From the NCBI GenBank assembly GCA_025024175.1, contig QCXZ01000064.1, positions 37,965,325 through 38,029,324 of the forward strand: a DNA stretch of 64,000 nt. Reading direction: 5' to 3'. The number at the start of each line of letters is the position of its first letter. Positions within the stretch are counted from its first letter, which is position 1. Positions 55,601-64,000 of this stretch are shown piece by piece. Both the position numbers and the translations under genes were made by a program. Source of the DNA: Rhyzopertha dominica (lineage: Eukaryota; Arthropoda; Insecta; Coleoptera; Bostrichidae). The notes beneath the pieces are model-generated. The model made no database searches, was not told the DNA's origin, and saw nothing but the letters and a program-made list of their open reading frames with translations.

Positions 55601-57482
55601 TTTGTTGGTCATTATAAATTATTATTATAAAAATAATAAAAACTGACGTGCTTTTGTAATTTAGCTTAAAAATATCTAGCTATAGACCAACAAAATGTCT
55701 TTTATTGTTTTGTAGCATTCTTTTTATGTTTACTTATTTTTATAATAAAACTCAGCTGTCATCCAAACTCATTTATCGCGATGTGTACACAAACACACGA
55801 CAACGACTGTTTTTAAGTAGTTCNCTATTCTGCTGCTAGACTGCGTGTCGCTTAGCTTGAATAGCCAATGANGTCTTTACTGCCCTGCTCGCAATGCTAA
55901 TAAAACTCCAATCTTGTCGCATCATTGCCTACAAGCTTTTGGTTTAATACTGTGTGATCTGACGCTTCACTAATTTGCATTAATCGACTAATATTTCTGG
56001 TGCTTGTGAGCGAATTCTTTTGTATAGATGTCAAAAGGAGTAGTTTACTTTCTTGTAGAAAGCCGAATGTGAATAGTTTTTCAAATTATAATCTACCGTT
56101 CCTTAGCTTTTTAACACCTCCATAGAGTTCAATAGAAACAAACAACTTGAGGACGATGGATAGCCTATATCCTCCCCATCCCTCCTGACGAATCTATCAA
56201 CTATTCCGTACTAAATACTGACTGATATATTTTATAGCTAGAAAAAAAAAGAAAAATANATGAACGCATAGCATTTTATCCAAATTAAATTNGAAATAAT
56301 TTAATATAAGATAAGCAGTTTATTGGATTATCAATATATTAGACTAATAAAATACGTGTACTGAAACTTTACTCCAATAAAATTTTAAAATACATTTTGT
56401 TAAAATGCAGATAGATCTATTTCGCTGTCATTACAGCTCATCAGTGCAGTTTAGGTCTAGTGTAGACAGCAGGGCATAGAACTGGTTNTGCTTATATACC
56501 AAAGCAATGGTATGATGTAAGTAAGAATTTAGGATGGCAATGCCATCTGTCAGCAGTACACTGACATGATGACAAAGCCACCTAGCTGCCTTAACGGGTA
56601 CGACTTACATCATACCATTGCTTTGGTATATAAGCAAAATCAGTTCTATGCCCTGCTGTCTACACTAGACCTAAACTGCACTGATGAGCNGTAATGACAG
56701 CGAAATAGATCTATCTGCAGTTGGTTGAGGTGTAGGCAGCACAGCATAGACATGCATTTTATGCATTTTAATGTATGTCGGCTCTTGCCCGCTAGCAAAA
56801 AGTGCCGTAGGAGCCTGCTGTCAAATTGAAGTATGCAGTTGCATGCCAATTTGTCAGGCTACAGGTCACTTCCTTTAGGAAGTCGTACCCGTTAAGGCAG
56901 CTAGGTGGCTTTGTCATCATGTCAGTGTAATGCTGACAGATGGCATTGCCATCCTAAATTCTTACTTACATCAATACATTTTGTTTTTAGTTATTGGCCG
57001 CTTGCTTGGCACCCCTCCTCATCACCTCAGTCCTCACCTCACCAGTAGAAGAGGCAGTTAAAGGCACACCTCAAGCTGAACCTCAGCCCATCCCAGTGGA
57101 TCAAGATAAACAACCCCATCATATCGTCCAGCCAATATCCGTACCCCAAGAGGGTGTAAAAGTACTTGCTATTGCAAACGAGGAACGCAAAGACATTGTT
57201 GCTGGTAACCAACCAGATGATCTCGCAGTTGGCGGTGACGCCAAGCCCGCAAAAGGAGGAGATGGAGCAGACTTGGAAACGGCTAACACCTTCTGGGGAG
57301 GATACTATAGCAGACCGTATTACGGGTGGAGGAGAGGATATTATGGAGGGTACGGAGGTTATGGAGGATATGGAGGTTATGGCGGTTACGGAGGCTATGG
57401 AGGATATGGCGGTTATAGTGGTTACGGATGGAAGGGGAGAGGATTAGGTTGGGGATGGGGATATTCTCCCTACTACTGGTAG
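49676..57482 (+). CDS. Secreted GGY-repeat cuticle-type protein, two exons
   Basis: Exon 1 (49676-49690) encodes MNAKT and ends at ACT|GTAAGT. Exon 2 (56991-57482) follows a TTTGTTTTTAG acceptor in phase 0. Joined, the 168-residue product begins with a clean signal peptide (MNAKTLLAACLAPLLITSVL). The middle is Pro/Gln/Val-rich and acidic. From about residue 105 it is Gly/Tyr/Trp-rich, with eight to nine GGY repeats at about residues 123-149 and a WGWGYSPYYW end. There is no chitin-binding R&R motif and no cysteine in the mature part. A tiny first exon that splits the signal peptide, and Gly-Tyr repeats, are typical of insect cuticle proteins. A glycine-rich immune peptide is the alternative. 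Confidence 0.8.
51151..51859. mobile_element. MITE copy with internal duplication, no Gypsy
   Basis: Same family as 17153-23805. The left end is repeated (51151-51265 and again from about 51272). Its sequence TTCATATATTAAGTC near 51666 is the equivalent of the Gypsy target site before insertion. Confidence 0.75.
52252..52846. mobile_element. MITE copy, slightly shorter
   Basis: Begins AATACTTCCACATCCAATTG and ends TTGGATGTGGAAGTA. It lacks a central part found in the other copies. Confidence 0.75.
54599..54660 (+). other. Possible untranslated first exon
   Basis: A GC-rich island of about 60 bp starts with an initiator-like TCAGCT and ends in a GTAAGT donor at 54661. There is no ATG. It could be an alternative promoter and leader exon within the intron. 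No direct evidence of transcription. Confidence 0.2.
56407..56969. mobile_element. Interlocked inverted-repeat units
   Basis: Arm A 56407-56522 pairs with 56603-56718 (116 bp, one true mismatch plus Ns). Arm B 56517-56605 pairs with 56881-56969 (89 bp, one mismatch). The order is A-B-A'-X-B'. Read on the minus strand, 56969-56603 is a full B-X-A unit. The plus-strand A-B before it is the junction of two tandem units, inverted relative to the full one. Unit starts read GTAAGTAAGAATTT and contain short perfect palindromes such as GATGGCAATGCCATC. Confidence 0.85.
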
Positions 57483-57876
57483 AGGTCCACAATACCATAC
57501 AGATATGAAGAAAGGCTGTCGCGTAACTGAACTGTTTGACAACATATAGAAGGGACGAATGTGAAGTTATTTAAAACGGATTGTTTGAATTGTGTACAGC
57601 ACATTTTTGCACCAAATTAGTTACTTTTGTTTAGCTTTTATTTAGCGTAATAAGTAAGTAGTTTATACCAGTAAATGTTCTGATGACCGTAAACATGTAA
57701 AATTATAACTTGCAACGCCAGTATGGTGCGAAAATTGTCTGTGCAACGAGCATGTTTTTACGTACGTTAATTTATTCTAATTGTGTTCATTATCGTCTTA
57801 TCCGCAAGAGGCATTAGTAGCTAATGTGTAATTTATTAACGTCGAAGTAAAAGCGACGCATCTCTCATTTGTACTT

Positions 57877-57886
57877 AATAAATAAA
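57877..57886 (+). terminator. Poly(A) signals of the cuticle-type gene
   Basis: Two overlapping AATAAA words about 395 bp after the stop. Confidence 0.6.
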
Positions 57887-58304
57887 GAAAACACCTTGAA
57901 GATTATTTGCTACAGATTTCCTTAGAATAACAGCGATTTGTATTTTCGAAATTAACCTTAAATTAAATTTCTAAATAGGCCTGAAAAAATGCAAACATGC
58001 AAATTGTTGACTGCGTCTGTGGTAATAAAGCCGGGAGGTTTTGTCTCAGTTTCTATCATTTTCTATTTGTCAAACGCGCTTGCTTTAAAGAAAAGAAGTA
58101 AGAAACCAATCGCTACCTTCCAAATTGATTAACACGCTCAAACCAGTTGTTTTCCAACACTTGGCGTAGTAAATGTATTAGAATTTTAAAACATGCCGCA
58201 ATTTTTGTTTGTTGTTATACATGAAATAATAATGAATATATTCTTTCATCTTTAAAAAACTACAGATCTTTTGCAGCTATAAGAAGTTAATATTTAATGT
58301 GAAC
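57887..58304. other. Intergenic, nothing recognised
   Basis: AT-rich spacer after the cuticle-type gene. Confidence 0.4.
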
Positions 58305-58740
58305 AAATTAAATGCTCGATATTTTATTTCCAACGCATACTGCATTTTCCAATTAATTTATCCAAATGCATGACAAAAAAAGTAAATATTCGATAATAAT
58401 AGTAGACGCTCGATAAATCTAATGAATGCTCGATATTAAATTTTCACGCGGATTAAAATAATAAATACTCGATAAATATCATAGACGCTCAGTAAATGTA
58501 ATGAATGCTCAGTATAAATTTTACATGCATGTTAAAATAATAAATAATAGATAAATATAATAGACATACGATGAATGTAACGAATGTGCAGTAACAAATT
58601 CAAATGTTTCCTGAATTATTAAAAATATTCGTTAAATAAATAATAGATGTTCGATTAATTTAAGGAATGCTCAGTACCAGATGCGAATGTTTTCTCAATT
58701 AATAAATTTTCGGTAAAATATAATAAATGCTCGGTAAATG
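58305..58740. repeat. Degenerate tandem repeat, about 79-bp period
   Basis: About five and a half units (starts near 58305, 58382, 58460, 58539, 58618, 58701). Each is made of three related sub-repeats around ATGCTCGATAAAT and ATGCTCAGTAAAT. Confidence 0.65.
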
Positions 58741-59543
58741 TTAAATGTAAAACTGAAACAATGAATGAATGAAATGAAACAATAGGTACTTGCCTTCAAT
58801 AAAAATGGCCTCTCCATTAACGTTTAAGCAGTAGCTGCACAGCAACATATTTTCATTGATTATAAAATAAGTGAAACAAGATAAATATTTAATTGACTAA
58901 ACAAACACATTTTTTGGTAACTGTTTACATAATTGGAAAACAAAATGCACTCGCAGCAAATAACTTAAAATTTTGTTTGGTAGGTACACTAACAAAACTT
59001 CTATCTGAAATAAAAATGGCGTATGTACAACATACATCAGGGAAATATTAACCTGTCGCTTACCTATTGAACTAAAAGAGCTCTTTTAGATTTGTCTGGT
59101 TGCCTATGCAGTCTCTTCCTTCCAACTGGATTTACTTTTGCTTTATGCACTGAACAGAATAAGGATTAGGGTTGGGAAAAGGACGCGACAAGTGGCTGTT
59201 TATTTGTGATGCGACATTTCAAATTATTATAATAAGCAAATTTGATTTAAGACTGCACATGACTTATCGATCAATCATATATTTTTATCGTGCATAATTC
59301 AGTAAAATATTTTATATTGTGATTTCATAAAAAATATAAGGCGCTTTCTTTGATTTTATCCTGCATTTTTTATTTTTTTTTATCGAGCATTTAGTATTTT
59401 TTAATCTGCAAACTGTATTAAATTACCGGGCGTTAATTACAAACCTTATTTAATATGGTCGCCGCCCTTTTGTTATTGTATTAGCACATTTTGTGTCAGT
59501 TTAAGCACCTTTCAATAAGTTGAAGGCTTAATTGAATAACAGC
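58741..59543. other. Intergenic, nothing recognised
   Basis: AT-rich, with no ORF, repeat or motif that I can support. Confidence 0.4.
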
Positions 59544-59900
59544 AAGTAAGAATTTAGATGGCAATGCCATCTGTCATCATTACACTGACATGATGACAAA
59601 GCCACCTAGCTGCCATTATGGGATCTACTTCCTAAAGGAAGTGACGTGTAGCCTGACAAATTGGCATGCACCTTCATACTTTAATTTGATAGCAGGCCCC
59701 CACGGCACTTTTTGGAAGCGGGCAAGAACCGAAATACATTAAAATGCATGTCTATGCTGTGTTGTCTGCACATAGATCTATTTCGCTATCATGGCTCGTC
59801 AATGCAGTTTAGGTTAGGCTTGGTATTATGTAAGTAAGAATTTATATGGCAATGCCATCTGTCAGTATTACACTGACATGATGACAAAGCCACTTAGCTG
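59544..59900 (+). mobile_element. Second group of the same repeat units
   Basis: One full B-X-A unit (59544-59829) is followed directly by the start of another (59830-59900), again beginning GTAAGTAAGAATTT. The A and X blocks match those at 56407-56969. This shows that the natural arrangement is head-to-tail tandem. Confidence 0.8.
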
Positions 59901-60109
59901 CATAGACATGCATTTTCATTTCGATTTTCAGACACGGTGAAACTGTAAAACTGAAGGAATTAAAATCCTAATGATTGTTGGCTATTGAAACCAATTACAC
60001 CAAGATGTTTGTGATTTACGAGTAACGTTGATCCGAAAATAAATCTTATTGTCCACTTCACATTGTACAAGATGATTAAAAATTTAACGATTCTAAATAT
60101 GTAAAAGAA

Positions 60110-60730
60110 ACCTCAAAGTCCGGATGTTCGAAACCGGCTACAAATGATGTATTAGTTACCGTTAAGTATAACTCATCTGCAGCATTCACGCAGCTTGCTT
60201 TGGACAATAACATTAGTCAATCGCCGATTGTTCCAGTATTAAAAAAAAACAAAGTCCTAAAAAGTAAACCTCCTCCATGAGCTAAATTAAGACGATCCTG
60301 TCAGAAGAATGCAGTTTTGTGCGATGATGATGGACATGCATGATCAATGATAATTCAAATTTTTCAAACATTTTGATTTCTAACAAGCCAGTGTTTGCCT
60401 AAATGGATCTGCAAACAGATACAACTGCAGTTGCTAGTCTAGTGGAAATCCTTACTAAGTGATGGAACAGCATACACAATATGCTCAGAAACTAAATGTG
60501 TGGGCTGGTAGTATATTATAGCTCTATACTTCATAAATAGAAATATAACAGCATATATCTACCCGAACCTATTGCATATAATATTGTACCTAACATTACA
60601 GAGATTTTTCTCGATGAAGATCGACGAGGAATGCCAAAACATTTTGGAGTAGAATGATATTTTTCCAAGTCGGTTGATAGGACAACGGGAAACTATTGAG
60701 TTTGAACATTAAATTAATCAAATCAGGTTT
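60110..60730 (+). pseudogene. Mariner-type transposase relic
   Basis: Heavily broken, but landmarks come in the right order: LDNNISQSPIVPVLKKNK (helix-turn-helix part), KLRRSCQKNAVLC, then a CLNGSANR-like block near 60394-60425, LNVWAG at about 60493-60509 (the conserved segment between the catalytic residues) and FPSRLIGQRETIE at 60661-60700, which corresponds to the block before the last catalytic region. Stops and frame changes are frequent, so it is dead. It is different from the relic at 47331. Confidence 0.6.
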
Positions 60731-61003
60731 ACAAAAAGAAACAAAATTGACACCTATAGAACCTGCTTTGATAACACTTGTTTATGATTATTTTTTCACA
60801 AAATAAACACCAAGTCATTTCAGAGACAATACAAATCCTCAGGAAAATCACTTGATTAATTAAAAAGTAAATGTAAAAAAATGCCTTGTATAATTCCTTT
60901 ACGAAAGCCGACAGTAAAGCGTTTTTCTTTCATTTTGGAAATAGTGTGTGAGAAAAATAATTGTCAGGTATTTAAATCTGTCGCAGTGCTCAAAATACTT
61001 AAA
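60731..61003. other. Intergenic
   Basis: Nothing recognised. Confidence 0.4.
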
Positions 61004-61009
61004 TTTATT
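61004..61009 (-). terminator. Poly(A) signal of the VFRPL-repeat gene
   Basis: AATAAA on the minus strand, about 110 bp after the stop codon. Confidence 0.5.
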
Positions 61010-61116
61010 CATATCAAATTTAATTAAACAATATAACAAAAATAAATAAACATAAAACAACACTACAAAATTCTAGCTATGGCACAACATCAGTAATCCT
61101 TATTTGGCATCAAAAG

Positions 61117-63580
61117 TTACACTGCACGGCGTCGCCTGACTATCAGCCTGCGGTCATACCTCAACAAAGGCCTAAAAACTATGCTGCTCTCTTCCTCATC
61201 CATGTCCCTAATTTCATCTGCAGGCAAAATGCTTCGTTCGGCCCTTAAATGTCCATCACTTTCATCTACTGACCTGCGGCTTCTAAAATGTGATCTTCTG
61301 AACTGCTGATACCGATAAGTGAACAAGGGCCTGAATACGACGCTGCTACCAGAAGTTTCCAGAACTTCATGTGATTCTCCCGGATTTTCATGGGAATCAA
61401 TGTAGGGTGCTGGTGTGGTTATTTCTTCTGAAGCTTGTTCCGTTGGCAATATGGTGCTTAAAGTAGACTGATCCGTTGTGTCTTCGGATTTTTCACTTGG
61501 TTCCTGCGAGGTCGGAAGTGTTGCTTCAGATGTGATTTCAATGTCCAAAGGAAGGGCAGCAATTATTGTCACTTGACAAATCAGTAATGCATAGAGTGCG
61601 AAGGAAACCTGGAACGAATAACTGCAATTATATATGTAACATAAGAAGAATAAGTTTCTCTGAATGATTTAATGGGGATTTCGGAAACTAACAGAGTTAG
61701 CTTTATAACGATATAATAGTTTGCATAATTATTTAAATAACAATACAGTTATAATTAATCTCTTATATTAAACGGATAGGCTTGGAGATATAGGCAATAG
61801 TATACCGCTTAAAGTATTTGATTAATATGTGGGACCAGAATAGATGATACCAAAAATTAACACGATTTTATTTTTTTCTTACATCCGATATATTCATTAT
61901 ATCGAATAAAGACTCCAAAATTTTGTTTGACCAGCTGCTTTTAAATAGAACTGACTGAAATATTCTTAAACCATTTTCAAGATTCAAGACTCTGGTCTTC
62001 TTCACGATAATATTAATCGAAAGCTTGTATGGGTAAAACTTAATACGATTTTAATATTTTGATCACATATAGTGCGATTCAAAAAGGGCGTACAGCCGCT
62101 CCTGTATCCGGAAAAACCTGCAAGCTAAGGCTTTGAAGAATTTTTTTGATATAAGTGCAAGTGCCAGAGAAATCCAATATTTTAGTTTCCAAATTTCCTT
62201 CCATGGGGCGTATTCGACATCATATTAAAAACAAACGCAATAACTCCAAAATGTAGCTGGAAATATAACGACTGCAGAACAAAGTAACCGCGAAATTCTT
62301 AGATGCTATATCTTTTAAATGCCTTAATGAATGTTAACGAACTATATCTCATTTTGTAGGGATTATCAATGAGATTAAATTTAGTTTTTACTGGAATTAT
62401 AGTTACTTCTGTAGGAAAAGCTTTTAACATCGGGTTTTCACCGCAGCTTTTTTTAATTACTGCCTAGAAACGAAAGTAAAAACATTTGTGTCCTCCCATT
62501 TAATGTTCTTCAGAAGTTGAAGACAAAATTACTTTGTTGTGTTATGATGTGGGTTTTTCGTACTACTTTAGCAATAATTTTAAAGGCACTCTATCTGCTG
62601 CGGAGTTACACTGTTTTTCTTATATAATAGCAAAATAACAAAACTATGCCATATTTCTTTAGATGGCGCTTTCTATCGCAATTTAAAGAAATTTATTTTG
62701 GAGCAGTTCAAAATAGCTCATAATCTCAAATAATGACGTTTCTCTAAAATAAGTTATAGCTCGTTAAATTTGAGTGAGGCGTTTAAAAGATATAGCCTCT
62801 AGAAGTTTCGAGGTTACTTTACTTTGCCAAAAGAAGTAGAGAAAAAATAAAACAAGAGCTAAGTGTGGTTTTGAATTCTAATTAAATTATAATGAAAAAC
62901 CCTAACCACAATGGTTTAATAAGACTAAATGCTTATTTCGGCAGCTAGGCTGCCATTCTCAGTAGAATAAACGATTTTTTGAAATGACTGGGTGGATTAA
63001 CAGGATAACACAATGTCAGTATAAATTGCAAACGAAGTTCATTTGAGAATCGCCATAGGTGACAGATGTAACAGTTTAATTTGTTGCACTGTACTACGAC
63101 GTACGTTCGCGACGTTCACGACAAAAACGACCTACTTGATTCGTATTTTTTAAGCTTCTTTATACGAAAATCCCAATTTTAATTAAATAGTCTATGCTGA
63201 GTTTTGTATCTCTATTGTTCTTTTTTTTCGCTTTGTTCGATTCGACTTGCATATAAGTATGTAAAAAGCTGAAAATAATGGAAAACGACGAAGGAAGTCG
63301 AATACACCATCAAATATTCTAGAAACTGTAAAGCATTCACTTTAATCCTGGTGTTTGCAAAGTCAAGAAAAAGTTACTAAAACCGATCGCAACAGAAATT
63401 TTTTATAGGACGATGCACAGATAATAGTTCGGAGATTTGCAAAAAATATAATTTTTGGGTACAGTTACTTTTAGAAAAAGTGAAAATGGTGAACCGATCT
63501 ACTTTGTGGCACATATTAAGAAATGTATAAATATCGCTAAAAATGGAGCCTAATCTAAAGCTTAAATGAATTGCGTTCAG

Positions 63581-63658
<78 letters not shown>

Positions 63659-63928
63659 CTAATAAATATTGATTTTTTCATATAAATTTTGTTACGTTTT
63701 TCGCAAAATGCTATAACCTTGTCAGAGTGCTTATAACGAAAGCTGAAAGTACACACATTAATAATACTTTGTATATATTTCTAATTCTAAGTGTTTCTTC
63801 CAAATTATAATATAAGCAGTTGGAATATTATTTTTTTACAATTCGCTGAGCTAGTGAGATTAATTCAAACTTAAATGTTGGTGACAGTGTTATAGGAAAT
63901 ACAAAAGCTGAATACTTACCATTGTCAT
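61117..63928 (-). CDS. Secreted protein with two VFRPL repeats and basic cleavage sites, two exons
   Basis: Exon 1 (63928-63920) encodes MTM and ends at ATG|GTAAGT. Exon 2 (61608-61117) follows a TTCGTTCCAG acceptor in phase 0. The 166-residue product starts with a signal peptide (MTMVSFALYALLICQVTIIA). A Ser/Thr/Glu-rich acidic stretch follows to about residue 90. Then come two copies of SS(V/I)VFRPL(F/L)-x-Y at residues 91 and 144, each followed by basic sites (RSRR at 112-115; RR and RRRR near the end). There is no cysteine after the signal peptide. This layout fits a peptide-hormone-like or other processed precursor, but I do not recognise the family. A structural or cuticle-associated role is also possible. 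An in-frame stop lies just upstream of the ATG. Confidence 0.75.
62279..62825. repeat. Imperfect inverted repeat, about 550 bp
   Basis: Left arm 62279-62385, right arm 62715-62825. Shared blocks include CAAAGTAACC and GCTATATCTTTTAAA. Probably an old fold-back element. Confidence 0.6.
63581..63667. repeat. (AAT)n microsatellite
   Basis: About 29 trinucleotide units, with two ACT interruptions near the 3' end. Confidence 0.95.
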
Positions 63929-64000
63929 TTTGTCTATATCTACACAGATATGGTACACAACGTTTCCTGTTCATCACTTTTTAATTTCTGGCAGATAATC

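Larger units (their letters stand above)
49691..56990 (+). other. 7.3-kb intron of the cuticle-type gene
   Basis: GTAAGT to TTTTTAG. AT-rich, with two MITE copies, a possible internal 5' exon near 54599-54660 and, next to the acceptor, palindrome-rich repeat units. Ambiguous bases near 53250-53260, 55824 and 56260-56490 mark weak consensus. No coding gene is seen inside. Confidence 0.7.
61609..63919 (-). other. Intron of the VFRPL-repeat gene
   Basis: 2.3 kb, GTAAGT to TTCCAG on the minus strand. It holds a fold-back (62279-62825) and an AAT microsatellite (63581-63667). No gene inside. Confidence 0.7.

Noticed and set aside
1..64000. CRISPR arrays, bacterial operons, rRNA or tRNA genes
   Set aside because: None seen. 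The repeats are transposon-derived, and I found no clover-leaf or rRNA sequence.

Overview
The window is insect nuclear DNA: AT-rich, with GT-AG introns, TATA-box genes whose signal peptides are split by an early intron, a Ty3/Gypsy LTR retrotransposon, Tc1/mariner relics and many fold-back elements. The order cannot be fixed from sequence alone; a beetle-like genome is a reasonable guess. There are no bacterial features.

Assembly layout. Two 100-N gaps (8778-8877 and 33762-33861) split the window into three contigs. The end of contig 1 (1-8777) is almost the same sequence as 12671-21462 in contig 2. The end of contig 2 (23701-33761) is almost the same sequence as the start of contig 3 (33862-43927). 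Differences are mostly single-base homopolymer indels, and both repeats sit against a gap. I read them as contig-end overlaps that were never merged, not biological duplications. The non-redundant locus is therefore about 19 kb shorter than 64 kb.

Genes. (1) A plus-strand odorant-binding protein (OBP) gene, reconstructed here from four exons at 15018-25770. It has all six OBP cysteines, with C2-x3-C3 and C5-x8-C6 spacing, and an Asn/Gly/Tyr/Ser-rich insertion of about 200 residues between C1 and C2, as in the Obp59a subfamily. A second copy of exon 1 (2345-3136) and second copies of exons 2-4 (35455-35926) lie in the overlap sequences. Intron 1 (9.5 kb) holds a young 5.77 kb Gypsy element inserted in an older MITE. 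(2) A plus-strand two-exon gene for a secreted GGY-repeat, cuticle-type protein (49676-49690 and 56991-57482), with a TATA box, an FTZ-F1-type site and a 7.3 kb intron full of MITEs. (3) A minus-strand two-exon gene (63928-63920 and 61608-61117) for a secreted 166-residue protein with two VFRPL repeats between basic cleavage sites; I do not recognise its family. (4) Weaker candidates: a 58-residue two-exon small ORF (1012-1277, copy at 13682-13947), a 3' terminal exon with a hydrophobic tail (8879-9193), and an unidentified minus-strand ORF (45121-45450).

Mobile DNA. One nearly complete Gypsy element and a gap-truncated duplicate; a MITE family with TACTTCCACATCCAA ends; large fold-back elements with ACAGGGTG termini; a 972-bp element with AGGGTGRCCAGA ends; two degraded Tc1/mariner-type transposase genes (47331-48190 and 60110-60730); and a family of palindrome-rich repeat units around 56407-56969 and 59544-59900, one of which ends 21 bp from exon 2 of the cuticle-type gene. 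The rest is AT-rich intergenic or intronic DNA in which I see no gene.
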